Of a stretch of 32,582 nucleotides of DNA, positions 1 through 8,314 are shown in pieces. The notes below the pieces were generated by a model. It was not told the DNA's origin and searched no databases. It saw nothing but the letters and a program-made list of their open reading frames with translations. The stretch spans positions 1 through 32,582 of the forward strand of contig DLNM01000071.1 of assembly GCA_002479485.1 (NCBI GenBank), in the 5' to 3' direction. Numbering within the stretch: the stretch's first letter is position 1; every line of letters starts with the position of its first letter. The stretch comes from Firmicutes bacterium UBA7510. Its GTDB lineage: Bacteria; Bacillota; Clostridia; Tissierellales; Sedimentibacteraceae. Made by a program: the position numbers and the translations under genes.

Positions 1-142
1 TATACCTAATACTAATATTTACATTATAAACAAATCGACATTATTTGACAATATGCACTAGATAAATATTTATACTAATTGCTATTATAAGGTTTTATTC
101 GAGATTAGTATTTATTAACTATTTTTTATATTATAAAAAAAT

Positions 143-181
143 AAAAGTGTCAAAAACTATAAGCAGTTTTATGACACTTTT
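143..181 (-). terminator. Intrinsic terminator after lgt
   Basis: Ten-base arms AAAAGTGTCA and TGACACTTTT with further pairing inside (AAAACT/AGTTTT). In the minus direction they are followed by a T-rich run at about 133-142. It lies 7 bases beyond the lgt stop and would end the pheS-pheT-lgt transcript. The rest of 1-142 is AT-rich and I see no gene in it. Confidence 0.8.
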
Positions 182-187
182 AATATT

Positions 188-949
188 TTATTTAGATTCA
201 CTTATATCATTTAGTTTATCTTTTTTATATCTTCTTAGTATATAGAAAATTGCTAATCCTGCCAGAAACATTCCTATGCTTGCAATTTGTGCTGTCCTTA
301 AACCTAAGAACATCAAACTATCTGTTCTTAAGCCCTCTACAAAAAATCTAACTACAGAATATAGCATTAGGTATAAAGCAAAAACCTCACCTTCATTTTT
401 ACGTTTATGTTTTCTATACCATACTAGGAAAAAGAAAATTATTATATTTCCTAATGATTCATATAAGAATGTTGGATGAACCTTTACTCCATTAACCATT
501 ATACCCCATGGCAAATTAGTTGGTCCTCCATGAGCTTCTTGGTTAACAAAGTTTCCCCATCTGCCAATAGCCTGTGCAAGAATAACTGGAGGTGCGATTA
601 TATCAATTATTCTAAAAAAGTTTATCTTTCTTATCTTACAAAATATCAGACCAGCAACAATTCCACCAAACAAACCACCGTGTATTGCTAAACCGCCATG
701 TCTAATATTAATAATCTCAACTAGGTTTTGGCTATAATCGTCCCATGTGAAAGCTACATAGTACAGTCTAGCGCAAATGATACCAACTGGAATAACTGTA
801 AGTAAGAAATCAATTAAAGTATCCTCACTAAAGCCTATACGCCTGCACTCCTTTAGCGAAAGAATTATGCCGAGAAGTAAGCCTGCTGCAATTATAACTC
901 CATACCACATTACATCTATACCAAATAGTGTAAATGCTACTCTATCCAT
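188..949 (-). CDS. lgt: Prolipoprotein diacylglyceryl transferase (Lgt)
   Basis: Transfers diacylglycerol from phosphatidylglycerol to the lipobox cysteine of prolipoproteins, the first step of bacterial lipoprotein maturation, in the cytoplasmic membrane. The 253 residues form a polytopic protein of normal family length. The Lgt signature GRWGNFVNQE is at residues 129-138, and its Arg, Asn and Glu correspond to conserved catalytic-region residues. HGGLAIHGG at 84-92 holds the essential histidine region. The start has AGGAGG about 6 bases upstream. It follows pheT by only 15 bases and ends at a terminator, so it appears to be the last gene of a T-box-controlled pheST operon, which is an unusual setting for lgt. 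I consider the function secure. Confidence 0.97.
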   Translation of the reverse strand: MDRVAFTLFGIDVMWYGVIIAAGLLLGIILSLKECRRIGFSEDTLIDFLLTVIPVGIICARLYYVAFTWDDYSQNLVEIINIRHGGLAIHGGLFGGIVAGLIFCKIRKINFFRIIDIIAPPVILAQAIGRWGNFVNQEAHGGPTNLPWGIMVNGVKVHPTFLYESLGNIIIFFFLVWYRKHKRKNEGEVFALYLMLYSVVRFFVEGLRTDSLMFLGLRTAQIASIGMFLAGLAIFYILRRYKKDKLNDISESK

Positions 950-964
950 GAAAAAACCTCCTAA

Positions 965-3355
965 TTATCGTAGAACAGCATCAAAGTTTTCTTTAAGTTT
1001 TTCTAAAATCATATTATGAATTTTATCAACTTCTTTATCCTTCAATGTACGATCTTTATTTCTATATGTTATAGAAAATGCTGTACTCTTATAGCCCTTT
1101 TCTATATGACTACCTTTATATACATCAAACAACCTAACATCCTCTATTATATGTGGATTTATACCTTTTATTATATCTTCCATATCACCAACTAAAACTT
1201 CATCCTTAACCTTAACAGCTATATCTCTTTGCATTGCTGGATATTTTGGTAATGCTTTATATTTTCTAACCATATTTTTATGTTCAACAATTTTATCAAC
1301 ATCTATTTCAGCCATTAATACTTTTTTATTGATATCATAGTTATCAAGAACTTGTGGATGTAGTTCTCCGAATACACCAACCTCTTCATCATCAAAATAA
1401 ACCCCTGCACAAATTCCACTATGGAAAATTGGATTATTCTCTACTGCTTTAACCTTTAAACCAATACCAAAGCGATTTAACATCTGCTCTATTATTCCTT
1501 TTAGATTAAAGAAATCATACTCTCCATACATACCTATGCAAAGCTTGCTTCTCTCTTCTGGAAGCTCTGTAACAGGCAACTGTTTAGGGAAGAAAGTATT
1601 TCCAACTTCGAAGAATTTTACCTCATTTATACCTCTATTATTATTTCTGCTCATAGCATCAAGCATATTTGTCATAAGAGTTGTTCTCATAACACTAAAA
1701 TCCTCCCCAAGCGGATTTAATAGCCTAATGTATTTTTTAATATATGAATCTTCATTAACACAGATATTATCTAAAGATTTTGGGCTTATAAATGAGTATG
1801 TCATAATCTCAACTAGTCCCATAGAAACCATAATATTTCTTATATAGTCTTCAGTTTGTCTTTTTTCAGATTTTCTACCCTTTTCAAGAGTACTTATAGT
1901 TGGTTGAGCTTCAATATTTTCAAAACCATATATTCTACCAATCTCTTCTATTAAATCAACCTCCTGCTCTATATCACATCTGAAGTATGGAATTTCTGAT
2001 ACGATTTTTTCTCCATCAAAGGTGCTTTTAACTTCAAGCTTATTTAAGCTTTTTAGCATGTCGTCAACTGAAATTTTCACTCCTAAAAGTTCTTCAGCTC
2101 TATGAGGTTTAAGTGTAACTGTTTTAGGAACATAATCACTCTTACCTGCATTTATATAGCCCTTTACTACAGTACCAGCTCCAATCATTTCTATAAGCTG
2201 ACAAGCTCTGTTACTTGCAATTTCAGCATTTTTATAGTGAAGTACTTTTTCGTTTCTAGCAGAAGCCTCAGAACGAAGACCATATTTTCTAGATGTGTCA
2301 CGAATAGATTTAGTGTTGAAAGTTGCACTTTCAAGAAGCATTAAAGTAGTATCTTCACCTATTTCGGTGTCATATCCACCCATTACTCCTGCTAATCCAA
2401 CTGGCTTTTCGCTATCTGCTATAACTAATACATTGTTGTCTAGCTTTCTTTCTACCCTGTCAAGTGTTGTAACTATTTCACCATCTTTTGCGCGTCTTGC
2501 TATGATTTTTTTTCCTTTAAATTTATTTAAATCATAAGCGTGAAGAGGTTGACCAAGCTCTAACATAACGTAATTAGTAACATCAACTATATTGTTTATT
2601 GGTCTCATACCCGCATCCATCAAAGCTCTTTGCATCCACATAGGAGATTTGCCTATCTTTATATCCTTTATTACTCTTATATAAAATCTTTCACAAAGAT
2701 CCGCAGCATCTATAGATACCTCATCAAAGTAATCTTTTATATCATCAACCTCGTTTTGAATCTTAACTTCTGGGAATCTAAAATCTTTATCTAAGGTTGC
2801 AGCTACCTCTCTTGCCATACCTGTTATATTTAGACAATCTGGTCTATTATAGGTTATTTCTATATCTAATACCTTTCCATTTATAGATAAAACCTCTTTA
2901 ATATCTTTTCCAATAGGAGTGTTTTCTTCGAGTATCATAATTCCATCATTGCCACCCTTTGGTGTGACTTTATCCTCAAAGCCAAGCTCCTCATATGAGC
3001 ACATCATGCCTTGTGACTCAATACCTCTAAGCTTAGATATTTTAATATTTAGACCAGTTGGCAAATGTGCTCCAACTAGCGACACAGGAACTATGTCTCC
3101 TATGCTAATATTTGTAGCTCCTGTTACTATTTGAACAATTTCGCTTCCTATATCAACTTTAGTTACAACTAATTTATCAGCATCTGGGTGTCTTTCAATC
3201 TCTAATATTTTTCCTGTTACTACATGAGTAATATCCTTATCTATATCAATTATAGAATCCACATGTGAGCCTGTTAATGTAATTTTATCAGCTAACTCTT
3301 TTGCATCTATGTCTATATCTACGTATTTTTCCATCCATTTAATTGGTGCTAACAT
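965..3355 (-). CDS. pheT: Phenylalanine-tRNA ligase beta subunit
   Basis: Beta subunit of the alpha2-beta2 phenylalanyl-tRNA synthetase; it binds tRNA-Phe and carries the editing site. The product is 796 residues, the usual length. Seen in order: an N-terminal segment MLAPIKWMEKYVD; an EMAP/OB tRNA-binding domain at about 40-150 (VVTGKILEIERHPDADK); the B3/B4 editing and B5 regions (PINNIVDVTNYVMLELGQPL); the core domain; and a C-terminal FDX-ACB anticodon-binding domain (RDIAVKVKDEV through DRTLKDKEVDKIH). An in-frame ATG ten codons upstream (3385) lies inside a conserved hairpin. I choose 3355 because GGAGG sits 5 bases before it and the protein then starts like its relatives. It is downstream of pheS and upstream of lgt in one operon. 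Confidence 0.98.
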   Translation of the reverse strand: MLAPIKWMEKYVDIDIDAKELADKITLTGSHVDSIIDIDKDITHVVTGKILEIERHPDADKLVVTKVDIGSEIVQIVTGATNISIGDIVPVSLVGAHLPTGLNIKISKLRGIESQGMMCSYEELGFEDKVTPKGGNDGIMILEENTPIGKDIKEVLSINGKVLDIEITYNRPDCLNITGMAREVAATLDKDFRFPEVKIQNEVDDIKDYFDEVSIDAADLCERFYIRVIKDIKIGKSPMWMQRALMDAGMRPINNIVDVTNYVMLELGQPLHAYDLNKFKGKKIIARRAKDGEIVTTLDRVERKLDNNVLVIADSEKPVGLAGVMGGYDTEIGEDTTLMLLESATFNTKSIRDTSRKYGLRSEASARNEKVLHYKNAEIASNRACQLIEMIGAGTVVKGYINAGKSDYVPKTVTLKPHRAEELLGVKISVDDMLKSLNKLEVKSTFDGEKIVSEIPYFRCDIEQEVDLIEEIGRIYGFENIEAQPTISTLEKGRKSEKRQTEDYIRNIMVSMGLVEIMTYSFISPKSLDNICVNEDSYIKKYIRLLNPLGEDFSVMRTTLMTNMLDAMSRNNNRGINEVKFFEVGNTFFPKQLPVTELPEERSKLCIGMYGEYDFFNLKGIIEQMLNRFGIGLKVKAVENNPIFHSGICAGVYFDDEEVGVFGELHPQVLDNYDINKKVLMAEIDVDKIVEHKNMVRKYKALPKYPAMQRDIAVKVKDEVLVGDMEDIIKGINPHIIEDVRLFDVYKGSHIEKGYKSTAFSITYRNKDRTLKDKEVDKIHNMILEKLKENFDAVLR

Positions 3356-3368
3356 ATTTACCTCCATT

Positions 3369-3415
3369 ACGCCACTTTGTGGCATTATTCATAGCGTGAA
3401 TGCACTTTTCACGCT
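3369..3415 (-). repeat. Two-hairpin element before pheT (hp1 + hp2)
   Basis: Read on the minus strand: hp1 AGCGTGAA-loop-TTCACGCT (3415-3393), a 7-base spacer, hp2 ATGCCAC-AAA-GTGGCGT (3385-3369), then AAT and GGAGG of pheT. It fills the pheS-pheT gap. It belongs to the dispersed family also present near pheS, trkA, dagK, tldD, tldE and an M23 gene. There is no T-tract, so it is not a terminator. Confidence 0.75.
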
Positions 3416-3421
3416 CTCTTT

Positions 3422-4444
3422 TTAGAATTGCTTTAAAAATCTTTCATCATTATCAAACAAAAGTCTTATGTTATTGATACCATGCTTAACCATAGTAACT
3501 CTATCTATACCCATACCAAATGCAAAACCGCTGTAAACCTCAGGGTCAATACCACAGTTTCTAAGTACATTTGGATGAACCATACCACAGCCTAATAGTT
3601 CCATACTCCAGCCAGTATAATTACATGCTTCACAACCCTTACCTTTACATTTTAAACAAGATACATCAACCTCTGCACTTGGCTCTGTGAATGGGAAATT
3701 GTGCGGTCTAAATCTAGTTTTCATTTCATCGCCGAACATTTGCTTTACAAACTGATTAATTGCATCTTTTAAGTTAGCCATAGTTATTCCCTTATCTATA
3801 ACTAAACATTCCATTTGATGAAACATTGGTGAGTGAGTATCATCTACCTCATCAAATCTAAAAGTTCTTCCAGCAGAAACCATTCTGATAGGTGGTTTTT
3901 GTGTCTTCATAGTTCTAATTTGAACTGGTGAAGTTTGTGTTCTTAATACTATTCCGTCAGCTAGATAGAAAGTATCTGACATATCTCTTGATGGATGGTC
4001 GTCTGGTGCATTTAAATCATCAAAGTTGTTTTGAACAGTATCAACTTCCGGTCCTTCAACAACATCATAGCCCATGTTTAAAAATAGAGTTTCCAATTCC
4101 TCTTTTACCTGCATCAATGGATGTCTTCTACCCATCTCAGGATACTTTGAAGGCATAGTAACATCTATTTTTTCATTCTTCAGTTTTTCTTCCTTTTCTT
4201 TTGCTGCTAAGGCTTCCTTAAAATCACTAATATTAGTTTCTATAGCTTCTCTAACCTCATTAGCTATCTTTCCTATAATAGGTCTTTCTTCTTCTGATAA
4301 TTGACCCATGCTACGTAATATTGAAGTAAGCTCACCTTTTTTACCTAAAAATTGTACTCTTATCTTTTCAATTTCATCATTGCAATTGCACTGTTTTATA
4401 AGTTCTAAAGCTTCTTCCATAACATTTAACAGCTTTTCTTTCAT
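3422..4444 (-). CDS. pheS: Phenylalanine-tRNA ligase alpha subunit
   Basis: Catalytic subunit of phenylalanyl-tRNA synthetase (class II), cytoplasmic, paired with PheT. The 340 residues are full length: an N-terminal coiled coil (about 1-85) and a class II catalytic core with motif 2 (TFRFDEVDDTHSPMFHQME) and motif 3 (GFAFGMGIDRVTMVKHGI) near the C-terminus. The core holds an insert with two Cys pairs (CLKCKGKGCEAC), a possible metal site seen in part of the family. The start is the ATG with GGAGG five bases upstream. The gene lies directly behind a T-box with a UUC specifier, so its expression should rise when tRNA-Phe is uncharged. Confidence 0.98.
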   Translation of the reverse strand: MKEKLLNVMEEALELIKQCNCNDEIEKIRVQFLGKKGELTSILRSMGQLSEEERPIIGKIANEVREAIETNISDFKEALAAKEKEEKLKNEKIDVTMPSKYPEMGRRHPLMQVKEELETLFLNMGYDVVEGPEVDTVQNNFDDLNAPDDHPSRDMSDTFYLADGIVLRTQTSPVQIRTMKTQKPPIRMVSAGRTFRFDEVDDTHSPMFHQMECLVIDKGITMANLKDAINQFVKQMFGDEMKTRFRPHNFPFTEPSAEVDVSCLKCKGKGCEACNYTGWSMELLGCGMVHPNVLRNCGIDPEVYSGFAFGMGIDRVTMVKHGINNIRLLFDNDERFLKQF

Positions 4445-4458
4445 TTTAACCTCCTATT

Positions 4459-4494
4459 ATGCCGCTAAGCGGCATTACAAATAATTAGCGTGAA
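4459..4494 (-). repeat. Hairpin element before pheS (hp2, half of hp1)
   Basis: On the minus strand, hp2 is ATGCCGC-TTA-GCGGCAT (4475-4459), a perfect 7-bp stem ending 3 bases before AGGAGG of pheS. Upstream is only the right half of hp1 (TTCACGCT, 4494-4487); the left arm is not recognisable, so hp1 looks decayed. Same family as the pheT, tldD and tldE elements. Confidence 0.7.
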
Positions 4495-4539
4495 ATACGT
4501 TTTAAACAATATTTTTTAAATATTATTAAATAAAATAAA

Positions 4540-4795
4540 CCGCGAATTTCGCTCATAAAGAGGCGAAGTCCGCGGTACCACTCTTATTCACCCGCTAGCT
4601 ATGCTAGGGGGTCTTGATTTTAATTAACGATATTAACCGTGCAAATCTACTGCTATTTCAATCTGCAAGCTCAAGAGTGAACTTCAATGTTTATTATTTA
4701 ATGGTGATTTCAGCTATTACACCATCTCTCTTGAAATAATCCACTCCTTGGTACCAAGGAGCTAAACATCTACTTTTCTCTATCATTGCTTTTAA
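4540..4795 (-). promoter_or_regulatory. T-box leader of the pheST operon (tRNA-Phe)
   Basis: The T-box sequence GAGTGGTACCGCGG is at 4583-4570. It is followed by a terminator whose arms CCGCG/CGCGG (4575-4571 and 4544-4540) extend through CTTCGC/GCGAA, and then a T-rich run. Upstream, a stem-loop CCCGCTAGC/GCTAGGGGG and the typical CTTGAGC follow GAAGTTCACT, which puts the specifier TTC (Phe) at 4681-4679. The specifier matches the downstream gene. Uncharged tRNA-Phe binding should favour the antiterminator. A perfect 18-base palindrome at 4744-4761 forms part of the 5' half. Confidence 0.93.
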
Positions 4796-4824
4796 TATTT
4801 AGTTTTGTTTTTATATTAAACAAC

Positions 4825-4853
4825 ATTATAACAAAGCTAAAATAATATTACAA
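4825..4853 (-). promoter_or_regulatory. Promoter of pheST-lgt
   Basis: On the minus strand: TTGTAA (4853-4848), 17-base spacer, TATAAT (4830-4825). The predicted start of transcription is near 4818, just before the T-box. The -35 box overlaps the last codon and stop of the upstream methyltransferase gene. Confidence 0.7.
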
Positions 4854-5639
4854 GAGTTTTTTTCTAATTTCATAAATACTTATTGCCGCAGCTATAGATG
4901 CATTTAAAGATTCCGTTTGCCCAGTCATTTTTATAGTTATACACTCATCAGAAAGTTCTTTTACTTCTTTTGACACACCATTACCTTCGTTGCCTATTAC
5001 TAGGCAAATCTTTTTAGGATTTTTTATATCATTAAAGGATTTAGATGAATCAACTACAGTTGATACAACAGTAAATTCATTACTATGTAAATCCTTGATA
5101 AAATTATGTGAGTCCTCAGCCTCTACTATGGGAACTCTAAAAATAGCCCCAGCGCAAGCTCTAACTGTTTTATCGTTATAAGCATCTACACAGCAGGGTG
5201 ATAAAATAATTGCACATGGTCCAAATGCATCAGCTGTTCTAATTATTGTACCTAAATTTCCAGGGTCTTGTAGTTTATCACAAAATATCATAAAGTTATA
5301 ATTCTTCATAATATTTTCAATATTAGGCTTAGTTTTTTTTGCTATACCTATAATACCTTGAGAAGTTACTGTACTTGAAATTTCTTTAAATAGATTATTA
5401 TCAACCATATGATATTCTATTTTATTTTCATCAAAGCATTTTATTAAATTTGATACGTCTTTTTTAATAGAAATACTTTCTGATATAAGTGCAAATTCAA
5501 AGCTTACATTTTCTTTTATAGCCTCTTCTATTAATTTTATACTTTCTACAACGTATAAATTTTGCGAATCTCTTATTTTTTTACTTTCAAGACTACGCAC
5601 AAGCTTTATCTTTTGATTATCCTTACTTTTTATAAGCAT
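4848..5639 (-). CDS. TrmH/SpoU-family RNA 2'-O-methyltransferase
   Basis: An S-adenosylmethionine-dependent 2'-O-ribose methyltransferase of the SpoU family, probably acting on 23S rRNA (YsgA/RlmB-like); the exact target cannot be read from sequence. The product is 263 residues. An N-terminal substrate-binding domain (about 1-95) is followed by the knotted SPOUT catalytic domain: motif 1 LQDPGNLGTIIRTADAFG, motif 2 LVIGNEGNGVS, and motif 3 MTGQTESLNASIAAAISIYE. All three motifs are intact. It sits immediately upstream of pheS, as a homologue does in Bacillus. The pheS promoter lies within its 3' end, so the two can be transcribed separately. Confidence 0.93.
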   Translation of the reverse strand: MLIKSKDNQKIKLVRSLESKKIRDSQNLYVVESIKLIEEAIKENVSFEFALISESISIKKDVSNLIKCFDENKIEYHMVDNNLFKEISSTVTSQGIIGIAKKTKPNIENIMKNYNFMIFCDKLQDPGNLGTIIRTADAFGPCAIILSPCCVDAYNDKTVRACAGAIFRVPIVEAEDSHNFIKDLHSNEFTVVSTVVDSSKSFNDIKNPKKICLVIGNEGNGVSKEVKELSDECITIKMTGQTESLNASIAAAISIYEIRKKLL

Positions 5640-5708
5640 AATGTCATTCCTTTATTTTTGTATTTTATACTTATAAAAGATTACTATATATTATTTTAAA
5701 AATCAAGC

Positions 5709-5743
5709 AATAAATACAATGTAAAAATTACATTGTATTTATT
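5709..5743 (-). terminator. Inverted repeat, probable terminator
   Basis: Perfect 16-base arms (AATAAATACAATGTAA and its complement) with a 3-base loop, just past the stop of the gene ending at 5747. The stem is AT-rich and the tail only moderately T-rich, so termination is likely but not certain. It could also be cloverleaf-like DNA between two transcription units. Confidence 0.55.
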
Positions 5744-5746
5744 ACA

Positions 5747-6658
5747 CTAAAATAACTCTTGTAATATGGCTTGTCTTTCACATTCTTCTGCTTTTTTTAG
5801 CAATTTTACGATAGCTTCTCTATTTTCTTTTAAGGACAAGTCAGTTGATGTTTTTAGGTCAAATGCCTTTTGCCAAGATTCATATACCGTTTTATAAAGC
5901 CTACATAACTCTGTTAAATTACATTTCTCAAAAAATTTCCAAGCATACCATTTTAACGGTGCATATGTACCCAAGTAATATTCTAGATTCCACGAAATAT
6001 TAGGGTCAAAATCACATTCAAAGAAACTAATTAAAGTAGGATAAACTTCTAGTCCTTTTTTATTATCACACCATTCCTCTCCCTTTAAATGCCCTTTTGC
6101 AAGTTTTAATGTATCAGATATTATATTATCTTGTAGTTTATTGTTTATGCCGGTTATTGTCAAGACATTTAAAATTGGTATTTCTCGTGTACCTAAAGCC
6201 GAATAATCCATTTCATCTTCTTTACCTGTTATTGAAAGAGTTGCATATTTTTGTCTTTCATCATCATAACCGATAATTAGTCCCCATTCAGGAATACCTA
6301 TATCCCAAGAAATTGCAGCAATGCCATTATCAATGGATTTTTTAATCATGTCATACGCAACATGTCGTCTTTCCACCTCTAGATTATCCTGTCCCCATAA
6401 GCGTTCGACATAGTCGCAAGTAATTCCACTATTTTCTACCCATTTTTTTTGCTGATTAAATGACCATATACTCGTAGCACTTGGGCAAAGATCAGAAGCT
6501 ATCCACATACGAAAAGCAAATCCACTGGTAGCAATGATATCTTCAGAATAATTGCTATAAGGACTGTTTTTCACAGCCGCAGCCAAGGATTTTGCAAAAG
6601 AAAATAAATATCCTGTGCTATCGTAAACACTATCCCAAGTTATACTTAATTTTTTCAT
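5747..6658 (-). CDS. Uncharacterised protein, possible BtrH/C39-like fold
   Basis: I do not recognise a characterised family with certainty. The product is 303 residues with no signal peptide or membrane segment, so it is probably cytoplasmic. The N-terminal half has a pattern reminiscent of BtrH-N/papain-like C39 domains: a small-residue stretch with Cys (SDLCPSATSIW, Cys near 58) and later AISWDIGIPEWGLIIGYDD, a typical beta-turn-beta element of that fold. The C-terminal part is helical with many Trp and Cys. Its start (ATG with GGGGG upstream) lies 1 base after the AraC-type gene's stop, so the two are co-transcribed and probably act together. A ligand-handling or acyl-transfer role would be speculation. 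Confidence 0.75.
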   Translation of the reverse strand: MKKLSITWDSVYDSTGYLFSFAKSLAAAVKNSPYSNYSEDIIATSGFAFRMWIASDLCPSATSIWSFNQQKKWVENSGITCDYVERLWGQDNLEVERRHVAYDMIKKSIDNGIAAISWDIGIPEWGLIIGYDDERQKYATLSITGKEDEMDYSALGTREIPILNVLTITGINNKLQDNIISDTLKLAKGHLKGEEWCDNKKGLEVYPTLISFFECDFDPNISWNLEYYLGTYAPLKWYAWKFFEKCNLTELCRLYKTVYESWQKAFDLKTSTDLSLKENREAIVKLLKKAEECERQAILQELF

Positions 6659-6659
6659 T

Positions 6660-7487
6660 TTACTTCCCCCTTATTGGTATAAAAATTTTCTCTGAAAATG
6701 CTCGGCTTTGTTCAATATAACTTTCAAACTCATAGCTACCTGTTAGCTCATATTCACTATTAGGAAGCCATATTTTATAGATATAATCCCATGTACGATG
6801 AATGTTATTAACAAAACCTGCATGCGAAGACTGAGGCGTTTGGAATACTGCATATTGACCGCTATTTATATAAATTTTCTGTGTATCTGACAAATCTCCT
6901 TTTGCTTCATTAGTACGCACACCAATGTAATAGTCAAGCCTGTTTTTTTCTTTGTTCCAACTACTAACTCCAAAATCCTTGCAAATTCTACCTCCTGACA
7001 ATCGTAAAGATAATTTTTTTGCATTGTATTTATTCCAGAAATTTGGAGGGTAATTCTCATCACTTTCATAAACTGTAAGTGAAAAGGATTTTACAAAGAT
7101 GATTTTAGGCTCAATTCTAAATGGTGTAACATCAAAATTCAGCGGTTCATAGAATTTCAGGCTATTTCTAGAAAGCTTATATTCTTTTGGAAGGATATTA
7201 TGTTCTGCCTTAAAAGCGCGAATGAAATTCTCTTTTGAATTAAAGCCATAAGCGAAAGCAATTTCAGAAATGTATTCTTCATTTTCACAGATCAATTTCG
7301 CTATTTCACTTATCCGTCGTTTTCTAATATAATCGGCAGGAGTAAACCCAGTAAGTTCTTTAAATACACGTAAAAAATGATACTGGGAATATCCACATGC
7401 CTTTGCACAAGCATATAAATCAATTTCATTTTTTAAATTTTCTTCTATGTATTCCACAGCTTTTGCAATATGCTCTTTATAAACCAT
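6660..7487 (-). CDS. AraC-family regulator with GyrI-like effector domain
   Basis: A 275-residue transcription factor. Residues 1-105 hold the two helix-turn-helix motifs of the AraC/XylS DNA-binding domain (IDLYACAKACGYSQYHFLRVF and a second ending SEIAFAYGFNSKENFIRAF). Residues from about 120 on match the GyrI-like small-molecule-binding domain (AraE_rpg type), including an SGQYAVFQTPQ segment. This domain order is that of Rob/BltR-like regulators that answer drugs or amphipathic compounds. I chose ATG 7487 (AGGTGG five bases upstream) over a GTG three codons earlier. It leads a two-gene unit with the following unknown gene; a self-regulated response is likely but not shown. Confidence 0.9.
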   Translation of the reverse strand: MVYKEHIAKAVEYIEENLKNEIDLYACAKACGYSQYHFLRVFKELTGFTPADYIRKRRISEIAKLICENEEYISEIAFAYGFNSKENFIRAFKAEHNILPKEYKLSRNSLKFYEPLNFDVTPFRIEPKIIFVKSFSLTVYESDENYPPNFWNKYNAKKLSLRLSGGRICKDFGVSSWNKEKNRLDYYIGVRTNEAKGDLSDTQKIYINSGQYAVFQTPQSSHAGFVNNIHRTWDYIYKIWLPNSEYELTGSYEFESYIEQSRAFSEKIFIPIRGK

Positions 7488-7557
7488 AGACACCACCTGA
7501 ATAAATTATATAACATTATTAACTTATAGAATTGATAAAAATTGCTATATTAAAATT

Positions 7558-7597
7558 AAAAGGTGTTTAGTTAAAACTCAAGCACCTAAACACCTTT
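7558..7597 (-). terminator. Terminator after trkA
   Basis: Arms AAAGGTGTTTAG and CTAAACACCTTT with a 15-base loop, 29 bases past the trkA stop. In the minus direction it is followed by a T/A-rich tail (TTTAATTTTAAT). Confidence 0.65.
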
Positions 7598-7625
7598 AAT
7601 ATTATGTCATATTAACTTTCAATAA

Positions 7626-8285
7626 TTAATCCCTTACCTCTTTTTGTTCTATCTTTCTTAAATTATCATTATGACCTAATAGAACAACTACATCTCCTGC
7701 TTTTATAATATCATCAGCATATGGAGAAATATTTATCTTGTCTCCTGTTTTTATAGCCATCACACTAACTCCCATTTTATTTGGAAGTTTAAGCTCAAAT
7801 AAAGCCTTGTTTTCCCATTCATTCAGCGCAACAACCTCAATAATACTATAGTCTGGCATTAATTCAATTACATCAAGTATATTTGATGATATTATATTAT
7901 GTGCTACTCTAACTCCCATATCCCTTTCTGGGAATACAACCTTATCTGCACCTATCTTATATAAAACCTTACCGTGTATTTCACTTTGTGCCTTTGCAAT
8001 TACAGTTTTAACTCCTAGCTCCTTTACTATTAAAGTAGCCATAATTGAAGCCTGAATATTAGAGCCTATAGTTATTACTGCAACGTCAAAATTTCTTATA
8101 CCTAAAGCCCTTAACGCATTTTCATCCTCAGCATCCGCTTGGATAGCATGAGTTACATACTCAGATATTTCTTGAATTATATTAATGTCCTTATCAACTG
8201 CAAGCACATCATATCCTAATTTATATAAAGTCTTAGCAACTGATTCTCCAAATCTTCCACAACCAATAACAACAAATTGTCTCAT
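7626..8285 (-). CDS. Potassium uptake regulatory subunit TrkA/KtrA
   Basis: Cytoplasmic gating ring subunit of a Ktr/Trk potassium transporter. The 219 residues hold one RCK unit: a Rossmann RCK-N domain with the nucleotide motif GCGRFG at 8-13 and acidic Asp at the end of beta-2 (VDKD, about 31-33), then an RCK-C (TrkA-C) domain from about 135. One RCK-N plus one RCK-C is the KtrA form, shorter than the two-unit enterobacterial TrkA. ATP or ADP (or c-di-AMP at RCK-C in Firmicutes) would control the membrane partner. It lies 28 bases after trkH in the same direction. Between them sits a conserved hairpin next to this gene's GGAGG. Confidence 0.95.
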   Translation of the reverse strand: MRQFVVIGCGRFGESVAKTLYKLGYDVLAVDKDINIIQEISEYVTHAIQADAEDENALRALGIRNFDVAVITIGSNIQASIMATLIVKELGVKTVIAKAQSEIHGKVLYKIGADKVVFPERDMGVRVAHNIISSNILDVIELMPDYSIIEVVALNEWENKALFELKLPNKMGVSVMAIKTGDKINISPYADDIIKAGDVVVLLGHNDNLRKIEQKEVRD

Positions 8286-8298
8286 AACTTCCTCCTTT

Positions 8299-8314
8299 AC
8301 GCCGCTTGCGGCAC
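8299..8314 (-). repeat. hp2-type hairpin before trkA
   Basis: On the minus strand GTGCCGC-AA-GCGGCGT, then AA and AGGAGG of trkA. The stem starts at the trkH stop codon. There is no hp1 partner. Ends differ from the pheS copy (G...C versus A...T) but the core GCCGC/GCGGC pairing is kept. The lack of a T-tract argues against a terminator. Confidence 0.65.

Noticed and set aside
3356..3385. N-terminal extension of PheT starting in the hairpin (ATG 3385).
   Set aside because: The extra residues are the translated hairpin and RBS; the GGAGG and family N-terminus support 3355. The same reasoning was applied to tldD, tldE and the lipid kinase.
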